From contig OZ253556.1 of NCBI GenBank assembly GCA_965262705.1, forward strand, positions 1,116,001 through 1,180,000: a stretch of DNA of 64,000 bases, read 5' to 3'. Shown here piece by piece: positions 43,230 through 51,052 of the stretch. Position 1 is the stretch's first letter. Every line of letters starts with the position of its first letter. The notes under the pieces were generated by a model. It saw only the letters and a list, made by a program, of their open reading frames with translations, did no database searches and had not been told where the DNA came from. The position numbers and the translations under genes were made by a program. Origin of the DNA: UJ101 sp965262705 (GTDB lineage: Bacteria; Bacteroidota; Bacteroidia; Flavobacteriales; UJ101).

Positions 43230-44561
43230 TTACAGTTTCGTCCCCATCTGCTTCATCATCTGCATGCCGGCTTTACTTTGCATAAGTTTCATCATTTTTC
43301 CCATTCCCGCAAATTGTTTCATTAATCGGTTTACTTCCTGAATAGAAGTTCCAGATCCTTTAGCAATGCGCTTTCGACGGCTGGCATTAATTATTTTAGG
43401 ATTTTCACGTTCTTTGGGCGTCATGGAATAAATAATTGATTCCACTTCTTTGAAAGCATTGTCATCCATATTAGGCAACCCTTTAACGGCTTTTCCCATA
43501 CCGGGGACCATCCCCATAAGGTCTTTCATGCTTCCCATTTTTTTAATCTGTTGAATTTGCTTTAAAAAGTCGTTAAAATCGAATGTATTTTTAGCAAATT
43601 TCTTATGTAATCTTTTGGCTTCTTTTTCATCAAATTGTTCTCGTGCCCTTTCCACTAAAGAAACCACATCGCCCATCCCTAAAATGCGGTCAGCCATTCG
43701 TTCAGGATAAAAAATATCCAATGCTTCCATCTTTTCACCCGTAGAGATAAACTTAACGGGTTTTTGAACTACCGAGCGAATGGTTAAAGCCGATCCTCCC
43801 CGTGTATCTCCATCTAACTTGGTTAAGACCACACCGTCAAAATTTAAAGTGTCATGAAAAGCCTTTGCTGTATGAACTGCATCCTGCCCTGTCATCGAAT
43901 CTACTACAAAAAGTGTTTCAGAAGGATGAACCGTTTGGTGGATTAATGAGATCTCCTTCATCATTTCTTCATCTACTGCCAATCGCCCTGCGGTATCAAT
44001 AATTACTACATTTTTTCCTTCTTTTTTAGCGAGGTCGATGGCATTTTGAGCAATAATCACCGGATTTTTATTTTCTGGTTCTTTATAAACTGGTACGCCT
44101 ATCTGCTCTGAAAGAACACTGAGCTGATCGATGGCTGCGGGGCGGTAAACATCGCAAGCGGTTAATAATACGGTTTTATTTTTTTTATTTTTTAAGTGTT
44201 GCGCCAATTTAGCCGAAAAGGTAGTTTTGCCTGAACCTTGAAGTCCTGAAATGAGGATAACGCTTGGTTTTCCGGACAGATTAATCCCAGTCTGCTCACT
44301 TCCCATAAGTCTCACCAACTCCTCATGGACAATTTTAGTCATTAATTGCCCTGGATTAATTGTGGTCAATACGTGCTTTCCGAGCGCTTCTTTCTTTACT
44401 TTATCCGTAAACTCTTTTGCCACTTTGTAGCTTACATCTGCGTCTAATAATGCTCTGCGGATTTCTTTGAGGGTTGAAGCAACGTTGATCTCTGTAATTT
44501 GCCCGTGCCCTTTTAAAGTATGGAAAGCCTTATCTAATTTGTCTTGTAAACTTTGAAACAT
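43230..44561 (-). CDS. ffh: signal recognition particle protein Ffh (SRP54)
   Basis: Binds signal sequences of nascent membrane proteins and, with 4.5S RNA and FtsY, delivers ribosomes to the membrane. 443 aa from ATG 44561 ('MFQSLQDKLDKAFHTLKGHGQITE'); a Met nine codons upstream falls in the promoter region. N domain to about 85; G domain with 'ISGLQGSGKTTFSAKLAQHL', 'DVYRPAAIDQL', 'DTAGRLAVDEEMM', 'TKLDGDTRGGSAL'; Met-rich M domain with 'GSGTSIQEVNRLMKQF' and ending 'MMKLMQSKAGMQMMKQMG'. A TAAATTTG box lies 25 bases upstream. Confidence 0.97.
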   Translation of the reverse strand: MFQSLQDKLDKAFHTLKGHGQITEINVASTLKEIRRALLDADVSYKVAKEFTDKVKKEALGKHVLTTINPGQLMTKIVHEELVRLMGSEQTGINLSGKPSVILISGLQGSGKTTFSAKLAQHLKNKKNKTVLLTACDVYRPAAIDQLSVLSEQIGVPVYKEPENKNPVIIAQNAIDLAKKEGKNVVIIDTAGRLAVDEEMMKEISLIHQTVHPSETLFVVDSMTGQDAVHTAKAFHDTLNFDGVVLTKLDGDTRGGSALTIRSVVQKPVKFISTGEKMEALDIFYPERMADRILGMGDVVSLVERAREQFDEKEAKRLHKKFAKNTFDFNDFLKQIQQIKKMGSMKDLMGMVPGMGKAVKGLPNMDDNAFKEVESIIYSMTPKERENPKIINASRRKRIAKGSGTSIQEVNRLMKQFAGMGKMMKLMQSKAGMQMMKQMGTKL

Positions 44562-44585
44562 ATTGTGAACCTTTTTAGAGTGTTG

Positions 44586-44593
44586 CAAATTTA
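44586..44593 (-). promoter_or_regulatory. -7 box (TAAATTTG) for ffh
   Basis: Minus-strand TAnnTTTG, 24 bases before the ffh start chosen here; it supports the shorter start. Confidence 0.5.
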
Positions 44594-44644
44594 ATTATTA
44601 ATTTATACTCTGGTAAATAAAAAAATCGCCTCGTTTTGTTATCA

Positions 44645-44807
44645 GAGACTGTTGCAAAAAGTACTTTAGCAAAAAAATGCAAAGCCCGATAAAAATTAAA
44701 TACCAGAATAACCTTTTGGTTGTGAGGATTTTAATTTTTTGAGAAGGAAGCAGTTTGAAGTTAGATGCTTTCTTTTTCATACTTTTTTATATATTCTGCA
44801 ACGGTCT
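44645..44807 (+). mobile_element. MITE copy (subtype with GCAAAGCCCG)
   Basis: GAGACTGTTGCAAAAAGTAC to ATTCTGCAACGGTCTT. Almost base-for-base the same as the copy at 45627, sharing variants found nowhere else (AATGCAAAGCCCG, TACCAGAATAACC). Confidence 0.88.
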
Positions 44808-44846
44808 TAGAAAATGAAAAAAGAACTCCTTATTAGAAGTTCTGTT

Positions 44847-45011
44847 TTATAATCCACTACATTCATTCCCTTTCGTATAGTATTTTACTACGCTTGTGTT
44901 TGTAACGTTTCTATCGCCTGAAGTTCCTACTTGAATTCCTCCAATAGAATTTCCTGCTGGTATGGTTTGGATTAAAACAGCTGTTTGAAATTTTTCTCCT
45001 CTTGTAAATTG
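44847..45011 (-). pseudogene. C-terminal fragment of an unknown protein
   Basis: The minus-strand frame is open from the short MITE derivative at 45011 to a TAA at 44847, with protein-like content: 'QFTRGEKFQTAVLIQTIPAG', 'NSIGGIQVGTSGDRNVTNTS', 'VVKYYTKGNECSGL'. There is no start. It looks like the last ~54 codons of a secreted or surface protein cut off by the repeat. Family not recognised. Confidence 0.5.
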
Positions 45012-45066
45012 AGACCTTTACTAAAGTGCCTTTTGCAACTGCAAGTCAGCGTAAGCTAAAGGTCTC
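45011..45066. repeat. 56-bp MITE derivative
   Basis: GAGACCTTTACTAAAGTGCC ... AAGCTAAAGGTCTC: terminal GAGACCTTTA / TAAAGGTCTC, with CTTTTTGCAACTGCAAGTCAGCG between. It ends 5 bases from the tpx stop codon. Confidence 0.7.
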
Positions 45067-45070
45067 AATT

Positions 45071-45568
45071 TTATATCATATTTAGTGCTTTTTCATAATC
45101 AGGCTCACTGGTAATTTCAGGAACTTGTTCTGTATATCGAATAATCCCGGTTTCATCAATAAAGATAATTGCACGAGAATGCAACCCGTTTAAAGGGCCT
45201 GTAGTAATTTGGACTTGATACGTTTTTGAAAAATCACGATTCCTAAATTCTGACAATAATTCTACATTGTCAATTCCTTCTGCCGCGCAAAATCGTGCCT
45301 GAGCAAAAGGTAAATCACGTGAAATGCATAGTACAACTGTATTGTAGAGTTTTGATATTTCCTGGTTGAAATGTCTTACAGAAGCGTTACAAACCGCCGT
45401 ATCAATACTTGGAAAAATGTTTAATATAATTTTTTTCCCCTTATAGTTGGATAAAGATACATCGGATAAATCCTTTTTTGTAAGCGTAAATTCAGGTGCT
45501 TCATTGCCTGCCGAAGGAAGGCTGCCTAAAGTTGAAATTTTATCTCCTTTTAGTGTAATTGTAGCCAT
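45071..45568 (-). CDS. tpx: thiol peroxidase (Tpx)
   Basis: Atypical 2-Cys peroxiredoxin that reduces H2O2 and lipid or alkyl hydroperoxides with thioredoxin. 165 aa: 'LKGDKISTLGSLPSAGNEAPEFTLTKKDL', peroxidatic Cys60 in 'PSIDTAVCNASVRHFN', resolving Cys94 in 'QARFCAAEGI' (the pair matches Cys61/Cys95 of the E. coli enzyme), and 'GLHSRAIIFIDETGIIRYTEQVPEITSEPDYEKAL'. Monocistronic, bracketed by two near-identical MITEs. Confidence 0.96.
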   Translation of the reverse strand: MATITLKGDKISTLGSLPSAGNEAPEFTLTKKDLSDVSLSNYKGKKIILNIFPSIDTAVCNASVRHFNQEISKLYNTVVLCISRDLPFAQARFCAAEGIDNVELLSEFRNRDFSKTYQVQITTGPLNGLHSRAIIFIDETGIIRYTEQVPEITSEPDYEKALNMI

Positions 45569-45593
45569 ATTATAATGCGTTAAATAATAAAAG

Positions 45594-45601
45594 CAAAATT
45601 A
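45594..45601 (-). promoter_or_regulatory. -7 box (TAATTTTG) for tpx
   Basis: Minus-strand TAnnTTTG 25 bases before the tpx ATG. The MITE at 45627 begins about 25 bases further upstream, where the -33 half should be. Confidence 0.5.
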
Positions 45602-45626
45602 TTTATTTAATTTGGAATAAAAAAAT

Positions 45627-45790
45627 GAGACCGTTGCAAAAAGTACTTTAGCAAAAAAATGCAAAGCCCGATAAAAATTAAATACCAGAATAACCTTTTG
45701 GTTGTGAGGATTTTAATTTTTTGAGAAGGAAGCAGTTTGAGGCTAAATACTTTCTTTTTCATACTTTTTTATGTGTTCTGCAACGGTCTC
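45627..45790 (+). mobile_element. MITE with 5-bp target duplication
   Basis: 164 bp, perfect 12-bp ends, flanked by AAAAT (45622-45626) and AAAAT (45791-45795). Sister copy of 44645. Confidence 0.92.
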
Positions 45791-45840
45791 AAAATGCACA
45801 AGTAAACCTTTACTAAAAGGATGGCAATATTATTCAAAAC

Positions 45841-46155
45841 TTATCCTTCACGAGCTAATCGAATCTTTAACCCGTCCAATTCGTCCTTCAAATAGACCTG
45901 ACATCCTAATCGGCTGTTATCTTCTACATGAAATGCCTGGTCTAACATATCTTCTTCTTCATCGCTTTTAGCAGGAAGTTCGTGATTTGATTCTACATAA
46001 ATCTGACAGGAAGCACACATAGCCATTCCGCCACAAGTGCCTTCTACGGGTAACTCATAGGCTTTACAAAGCTCCATTAAATTCATATTCATATCCGTAG
46101 GTGCTTCTAAATTATGGATTGTTCCTTCTCTATCAATGACTTTTATATGAATCAT
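45841..46155 (-). CDS. adrenodoxin-type 2Fe-2S ferredoxin
   Basis: 104-aa electron carrier. Cluster ligands Cys41, Cys47, Cys50 ('EGTCGGMAMCASCQIY') and Cys85 ('SRLGCQVYL') follow the C-x5-C-x2-C...C spacing of ISC-type or adrenodoxin ferredoxins. The acidic stretch 'SDEEEDMLDQAF' is the usual partner-docking helix. No ISC or cytochrome partner lies next to it. It sits alone between two MITEs. Confidence 0.93.
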   Translation of the reverse strand: MIHIKVIDREGTIHNLEAPTDMNMNLMELCKAYELPVEGTCGGMAMCASCQIYVESNHELPAKSDEEEDMLDQAFHVEDNSRLGCQVYLKDELDGLKIRLAREG

Positions 46156-46314
46156 AATTACAAAATATAAAAAGGCTCAGCAAAAATATCAGTTTTTTGA
46201 TTAAAAAAGAAATAGAGCCTTTTGTGAAAAGTACTTTGGACATTACCTCGCAAGGCATGAAGAAAATTAAATATCGAGACCTTTAGCTTGCACTGACTTG
46301 CAGTTCTCGGCATT

Positions 46315-46478
46315 GAGACCGTTGCAAAAAGCACTCTAATAAAAAAATGCAACGCCCGATAAAAATTAAACTTCGGAGCAACCTTTTGGTTATGAGGGGT
46401 TTAATTTTTTGAGAAGGAAGCAGTTTGAAGCTAAATGCTTTCTTTTTCATACTTTTTTATGTGTTCTGCAACGGTTTC
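46315..46478 (+). mobile_element. MITE with 5-bp target duplication
   Basis: 164 bp, GAGACCGTTGCAAAAAGC to CTGCAACGGTTTC, flanked by GCATT (46310-46314) and GCATT (46479-46483). The gap to 46585 also holds solo MITE ends (e.g. TTTTTGCAACGGTCTC at about 46552-46567). Confidence 0.9.
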
Positions 46479-46585
46479 GCATTGTATTTTATCGCTAAAA
46501 TGCTTTTTTTAAAGTCTCAATAATATTCAAAAATCAAGATGAAAAAAGTACTTTTTGCAACGGTCTCAAATTACTTTTCAGCGTT

Positions 46586-47350
46586 TTAAAATCCCTCAAA
46601 AACCCCCAGCCCAAATAGCGCATAATCATACTTTGCAGGGTCTTTGGCATCCATTTTTCTTAAAGACACGTCTATTTCTTCTAACGCCTTCCAGTCATTG
46701 GCTTTTCGGGTAATAATGCCTAACTTTCTTGCAACGCGACCACTATGCACATCTAACGGTATGGTTAATTTAGCGGGTGAAATAGTTTTCCAAAGTCCAA
46801 AATCAACACCGCAACTATCCTGCCTGACCATCCATCGTAAATACATTATCAATCGTTTGCAAGAAGATCCTTTTAGCGCATTTGAAACATGTTTATATGT
46901 TCGCTCTGGCGGACAGTGCTTAAAAAAAATTTTACGAAACCGCCCTAAAGTATTTTTCATATTGGTTTCGCCTGGTTTAGGCTGAAAAAGGGGTTCTAAT
47001 CCTCTATAGTTTTGATAAATATTTTGCAAAGATCGAATAAAATATTCTAAATCTTCGCCTTTGAAGGTTCGATGAACAAATCCTTTTACTTTTTTCAGAT
47101 CTCCCTGCGTATGATGGAGTATAAAATCATAAGGAGAATGATCCATTAATGCCAGCATACGATCCGCATTTTTGATGATCATTTTTCGATTGCCCCATGC
47201 GATAGTTGCGGTTAAGAAACCGCTAATTTCTATGTCTTCCTTTTTTGAGTACGCATGAGGAACCTGGACGGGGTCTGATTCAATGAAACATTTACGATTA
47301 TATTGTGTCGTCTTTTCGTTTAAAAAATCCGTCAACTCATTAAAATTCAT
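46586..47350 (-). CDS. TIGR02757 family protein (DUF2400)
   Basis: 254 aa, matching a conserved single-copy family: 'ESDPVQVPHAYSKKEDIEISGFLTATIAWGNRKMIIKNADRMLALMD', 'FVHRTFKGEDLEYFIRSLQNIY', 'CKRLIMYLRWMVRQDSCGVDFGLWKTISPAKLTIPLDVHSGRVARKLGI'. The last segment resembles helix-hairpin-helix DNA glycosylases, suggesting nucleic acid binding; function unproven. It is 12 bases from fabD, so co-transcribed with it. Confidence 0.9.
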   Translation of the reverse strand: MNFNELTDFLNEKTTQYNRKCFIESDPVQVPHAYSKKEDIEISGFLTATIAWGNRKMIIKNADRMLALMDHSPYDFILHHTQGDLKKVKGFVHRTFKGEDLEYFIRSLQNIYQNYRGLEPLFQPKPGETNMKNTLGRFRKIFFKHCPPERTYKHVSNALKGSSCKRLIMYLRWMVRQDSCGVDFGLWKTISPAKLTIPLDVHSGRVARKLGIITRKANDWKALEEIDVSLRKMDAKDPAKYDYALFGLGVFEGF

Positions 47351-47362
47351 GTGTTAATCGCC

Positions 47363-48223
47363 TTAATTTACGGCTATGGTGAGGTCAATTTTTTTAACTA
47401 ATCTCTGTAATACTTTCCCGGGCCCGATTTCTGTAAAGGATTTTGCGTCTCCTTTGATCATATTTTCTATAGATTGTGTCCATTTAACCGGTGCCGTTAA
47501 CTGGGCTATCAAATTGTTTTTCAACTCACTGGTCGAAGTTACCGCAGCAGCCGGAACATTTTGATAAACCGGGCATATAGGCGGATTAAATGAGGTACAA
47601 TCTATAGCGGCTGCCAGTTCTTCTTGTGCAGATTGCATCAATGGAGAATGAAAAGCTCCGCCAACGGGCAACACTACGGCTCGTTTTGCACCTTTCTCTT
47701 TCAATTTTTCACAGGCTTGAAAGACGCCTTTTTCATCTCCTGAGATGACTAATTGCCCGGGGCAATTATAATTTGCCGTAACTACATTTTCAATTTCTTT
47801 GCAAACATCCTCAACTACTTTATTCTCAAGCCCCAGAATAGCTGCCATGTTACCTTTATTTTTTTCAGTAGCGGTTTGCATGGCCGCGGCTCTCTTTGCT
47901 ACCAATTGTAATCCGTCCTCAAAGGAAAAAACATGACTTGCTGCCAAGGCGGAAAATTCGCCGAGAGAATGCCCGGCAACCATATTGGGTTTTATTGATT
48001 GTATTTTTGCCTGAATAACCGAGTGAACATAAATTGCGGGCTGAGTAACCTTGGTTTTCATCAATTCTTCGGTAGTCCCCTCAAACATGATTCGCATCAG
48101 GTCAAATCCCAGAATATCATTAGCTTTAACAAACCATTCTCTCGCTACATCCGACGTTTGATATAATTCCTTGCCCATGCCCGGAAATTGAGCGCCCTGC
48201 CCCGGGAAAATATATGCTTTCAT
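47363..48223 (-). CDS. fabD: malonyl-CoA:ACP transacylase
   Basis: Loads malonate from CoA onto acyl carrier protein for type II fatty acid synthesis. 286 aa: 'YIFPGQGAQFPGMGKELYQ', nucleophile Ser86 in 'VAGHSLGEFSALAAS', 'KRAAAMQTATEKNKGNMAAILGL', catalytic His in 'GGAFHSPLM' (about 191), and 'FTEIGPGKVLQRLVKKI'. A TAAATTTG box lies 28 bases upstream. Confidence 0.97.
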   Translation of the reverse strand: MKAYIFPGQGAQFPGMGKELYQTSDVAREWFVKANDILGFDLMRIMFEGTTEELMKTKVTQPAIYVHSVIQAKIQSIKPNMVAGHSLGEFSALAASHVFSFEDGLQLVAKRAAAMQTATEKNKGNMAAILGLENKVVEDVCKEIENVVTANYNCPGQLVISGDEKGVFQACEKLKEKGAKRAVVLPVGGAFHSPLMQSAQEELAAAIDCTSFNPPICPVYQNVPAAAVTSTSELKNNLIAQLTAPVKWTQSIENMIKGDAKSFTEIGPGKVLQRLVKKIDLTIAVN

Positions 48224-48250
48224 ATTAATTTATTTCGACGGTTAGATATA

Positions 48251-48258
48251 CAAATTTA
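48251..48258 (-). promoter_or_regulatory. -7 box (TAAATTTG) for fabD
   Basis: Minus-strand TAnnTTTG 27 bases before the fabD ATG. Confidence 0.5.
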
Positions 48259-48304
48259 ACCGTAGCCCCCATCTTTACTAATTAAAAATAAGAATTAAAT
48301 ATAG

Positions 48305-49102
48305 TTAAACGTCAAGTCTAAATCCAACGGGCACCTGGTAATCAACTTTTACAGGCTGTCCTGATTGATTTCTTCCCGGCTTGATTCTGTTTTTTGCTTT
48401 TTTACTTCTAAACATTCTGCTTACTCCTTCAAGGGCAGCTTGATCTAAATCTTTACTTTTACTTCCTCTTATGAGCCTGACATTTGAGATGATTCCCTGT
48501 ATATCAATGGTAAATTTGACATAAGTTGTTCCCATTCTTTGTTCTTCAATAGCTTCTTCAGGATATTCTAAACGTCGTTGTAATTCGCGTTGAATCATTT
48601 TATTATTACACGCATCCAATTCTTTTCCTTTTTTGCCCTCACAACCCGGCACAACGGGCTTATAATAAACGCTACGATAAGTAAATACATCTCTTACCTT
48701 TTTTATATCTGCTTTTTGAGGCTTAGCCGGAGGCCCCGGAGTATTTTGCATGGGAGGCGGTGGAGGTGGAGGCGGTTCGTCAATATCAGGAACGTCTATT
48801 TTTTTTACTTCCTCATCATTTTCCACTTTTTCAACCTTCACGAGAACTTTAGGCACTTCAACTTTTACCTTTACTTTTGGTTTGGGTGGAGGGGGAGGCG
48901 GTTTTTGTTTAGGCACCTCAATTTCAAAAGTTTCTTTAGGGTTTTGATAAACGATTTCCTGCGGAACGTATTCTTCTTCGGTGGTCGTTTGCCTCCAATT
49001 AATCAATGCGTATGCTGTCCATGACATTAGCAAAAATCCTATGAAAATCATTAAATTTCCATATTTATCAAGATTAGCTTTTGGACTTTTTTTTAATTCC
49101 AT
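48305..49102 (-). CDS. tonB: TonB energy-transducing protein
   Basis: 265 aa: one N-terminal membrane helix ('YGNLMIFIGFLLMSWTAYALI'), a Pro/Lys/Val-rich periplasm-spanning section ('KQKPPPPPPKPKVKVKVEVPK', 'DEPPPPPPPPMQN'), and a TonB_C domain ('LQRRLEYPEEAIEEQRMGTTYVKFTIDIQGIISNVRLIRGSKSKDLDQAALEGVSRM'). It passes proton-motive force to outer-membrane TonB-dependent transporters. ExbB/ExbD are not in the window. A CAAAAGTA (minus TACTTTTG) at 49143, inside the VanZ gene, could be its own promoter. Confidence 0.93.
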   Translation of the reverse strand: MELKKSPKANLDKYGNLMIFIGFLLMSWTAYALINWRQTTTEEEYVPQEIVYQNPKETFEIEVPKQKPPPPPPKPKVKVKVEVPKVLVKVEKVENDEEVKKIDVPDIDEPPPPPPPPMQNTPGPPAKPQKADIKKVRDVFTYRSVYYKPVVPGCEGKKGKELDACNNKMIQRELQRRLEYPEEAIEEQRMGTTYVKFTIDIQGIISNVRLIRGSKSKDLDQAALEGVSRMFRSKKAKNRIKPGRNQSGQPVKVDYQVPVGFRLDV

Positions 49103-49131
49103 AGCATTATTTTAGTTATATTTATACTCAT

Positions 49132-49545
49132 TCATCTTTCTTCAAAAGTATTAAATATTTTTGAATTACAAATTTTTTTTTCTTTCCTCTTCAAAAGAAA
49201 TTGGACAAATATACCTAATAAAACCCCTATAATATTTGCAAGAACGTCAAAAATATCTGCATCTCTGTTTACCGGAAGATATTGCTGAAGTAATTCTATA
49301 ACAATGCCATATAAAATAATTAATAAGGCAATCCATGCGATTTGGTGCCTGTTATAGGCATAACTCCACAACAACAAAGTTGAGAGGGAAAAATACATTA
49401 TAATATGAACTATTTTGTCTGTCCCACTGGGGGCTTTTATTTCTAGTTTATCCAGTGGGATTAAAGATAAAATAGTAATCAGAGTCCATACAACAAACGT
49501 CAAAACTTTGGTATTTTTTCTATCCAATAAATGTTTTATATTCAT
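49132..49545 (-). CDS. VanZ-family membrane protein
   Basis: 137 aa with four hydrophobic segments; 'IPLDKLEIKAPSGTDKIVHIIMYFSLSTLLL' and 'IVIELLQQYLPVNRDADIFDVLANIIGVLLG' are the VanZ-like signature (D-K..H...Y and E..Q...R..d..D...N..G). The family's role is unknown outside teicoplanin resistance. Its start overlaps the last 26 bases of gcvH in another frame, so the two are coupled. Confidence 0.88.
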   Translation of the reverse strand: MNIKHLLDRKNTKVLTFVVWTLITILSLIPLDKLEIKAPSGTDKIVHIIMYFSLSTLLLWSYAYNRHQIAWIALLIILYGIVIELLQQYLPVNRDADIFDVLANIIGVLLGIFVQFLLKRKEKKICNSKIFNTFEER

Positions 49546-49897
49546 CAGCTGATATTAATTCTTCTTGGTTTGATCCGTTTGATATTTTCACTTTAATCAT
49601 CCAGCCTTTGCCATAAGCGTCCTCGTTTACAACTTCGGGGTTTGATTCTAAAATTTCATTACATTCAATGATTTTTCCTTGAATCGGCATAAACAAATCG
49701 GAAACTGTTTTTACTGCTTCTACTGTGCCAAAAACTTCTCCTGCCAAAACCTCTTCGCCTTCTTTTTCGATTTCAACATATACAATATCGCCTAACTCAC
49801 TTTGTGCAAAATCAGTGATACCAATGGTAGCAATATCCTCCTCTATTTTTACCCATTCATGATCTTTGGTGTACTTTAATTCTCTTGGTATATTCAT
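49520..49897 (-). CDS. gcvH: glycine cleavage system H protein
   Basis: Lipoyl carrier of the glycine cleavage complex, 125 aa: 'YTKDHEWVKIEEDIATIGITDFAQSELGDIVYVE', lipoyl-Lys63 in 'GTVEAVKTVSDLFMPIQG', 'NPEVVNEDAYGKGWMIKVK'. GcvT and GcvP are elsewhere. A 22-bp minisatellite lies about 120 bases upstream. Confidence 0.97.
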   Translation of the reverse strand: MNIPRELKYTKDHEWVKIEEDIATIGITDFAQSELGDIVYVEIEKEGEEVLAGEVFGTVEAVKTVSDLFMPIQGKIIECNEILESNPEVVNEDAYGKGWMIKVKISNGSNQEELISADEYKTFIG

Positions 49898-50018
49898 TTC
49901 TCACTTATAATTTACAAGCGTAAAAATACTATTTTTTTATAAAAATTAGGAAAATTATTGAGTTCTTATAGTTTATACTGACTTGAAGTTGCAAGTCAGC
50001 GAATCTAACGGTCTTATT

Positions 50019-50212
50019 AAATTTGATAAGTTTTATTATGTCAGGTGATAAATTTTATTGCGTCAGGTGATAAATTTTATTGCGTCAGGTGATAAGTTTT
50101 ATTGCGTCAGGTGATAAGTTTTATTGCATCAGGTGATAAGTTTTATTGCGTCAGGTGATAAGTTTTATTGCGTCAGGTGATAAGTTTTATTGCGTCAGGT
50201 GATAAGTTTTTT
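50019..50212. repeat. 22-bp minisatellite (8 units) upstream of gcvH
   Basis: TCAGGTGATA recurs at 50041 and every 22 bases to 50195; a degenerate unit precedes it. The unit is GCGTCAGGTGATAAGTTTTATT. No spacers. The first two full units have AAATTTT, later ones AAGTTTT, showing unit-by-unit spread. It shares only its period with the array at 19.5 kb. Confidence 0.85.
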
Positions 50213-50357
50213 CAATTAGTGAAAAAGCATGAGGTGGCTTTGTCATGGGTAAAAAGTATTTTGTATGCTATCTTCTGAAATGCCCGAAGAAAATGAACAA
50301 AATTAAAAGTCATCTAAGGGGCTTATTATTAGAGAATGGAAAGGAATTTTAGGCCTT

Positions 50358-50775
50358 GAGACCGTTGCAGAACACATAAAAAAGAGACCGTTGCGAAAAG
50401 CACTTTAGCAAAGGTCTTGCCTTTTGCGGGGTGAGCGTTAGGGATAGAAGCGGTATCCTTTTTCTTGGGGCAGCATTTGCCCCAAGAAAAAGATATAGCG
50501 GATAGCCCGACCTTTTTGGGCAAGTTAGTCTTGCCCAAAAGGGAACGCCCAAAAAAAAGTAAGAAAAGACTATTTGAGACTGTTGCAGAATATATAAAAA
50601 AGTATGAAAAAGAAAGCATTTAGCTTGCGCTGACTTTCAGTTCGCTTCAAACTGTTTGCTTCATCTGTGCTCAGCAACCATCTCAAAGCTTCGACAGGCT
50701 CAGCTACCGAGAGTTAAATCCTCACACCCAAAAGGTTGCTCCGGTGTTTAGCTTGCGCTGACTTTCAGTTAATTT
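50358..50775 (-). repeat. MITE debris split by a structured repeat
   Basis: Contains GAGACCGTTGCAGAACACATAA followed at once by a second MITE end (GAGACCGTTGCGAAAAGCAC), then the structured repeat, then GAGACTGTTGCAGAATAT and a MITE left arm with CTCAGCAACC / CTTCGACAGGCTCAG and two CGCTGACTTTCAGTT modules. Several insertions have landed on one another. Confidence 0.6.
50424..50558 (+). repeat. Flavo-type structured repeat, full form
   Basis: The longest of the four copies: GCGTTAGGGATAGAAGCGG, hairpin 1 (CTTTTTCTTGGGGCA / TGCCCCAAGAAAAAG), ATATAGCGGATAGCCCGACC, hairpin 2 (GGGCAAG / CTTGCCC), and GGGAACGCCC closing with the first GCGTT. Compared with 6989 both hairpins have different sequences but still pair. 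Confidence 0.72.
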
Positions 50776-50939
50776 GAGACCGTTGCAGAACACATAAAAA
50801 AGTATGAAAAAGAAAGCATCTAACTTCAAACTGCTTCCTTCTCAAAAAATTAAAATCCTCACAACCAAAAGCTTGCTCCGGTATTTAATTTTCCTCGGGC
50901 GTTGCATTTTTTTGTTAGAATGCTTTTTGCAAAGGTCTC
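50776..50939 (-). mobile_element. MITE copy
   Basis: 164 bp, GAGACCGTTGCAGAACAC to TTTTTGCAAAGGTCTC. Flanks AATTT / TGGTC differ. Confidence 0.85.
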
Positions 50940-51052
50940 TGGTCTTAAGAGAATGAAAGCGCTGCCGTCTTTTGTATATATCTTGTAAAGATATCCATTT
51001 ATCAAATGCTATATTGTATCTTTGTTTATCGTTCACATAAGAAGAAGATCGG

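Noticed and set aside
48590..49024. 144-aa plus-strand frame opposite tonB
   Set aside because: Antisense shadow of the proline-rich part of TonB (CCN codons give open GGN-rich frames).
50019..50212. CRISPR-like array
   Set aside because: Units are contiguous 22-mers without spacers, and no cas genes are present. The same applies to 19511-19667.
50246..50359. Small ORF of about 37 aa beginning MGKKYFVCYLLKC
   Set aside because: No promoter, no recognisable family, lies between repeats; length is within chance expectation.
50329..50619. 96-aa minus-strand reading frame
   Set aside because: Made wholly of MITE ends and the structured repeat at 50424.
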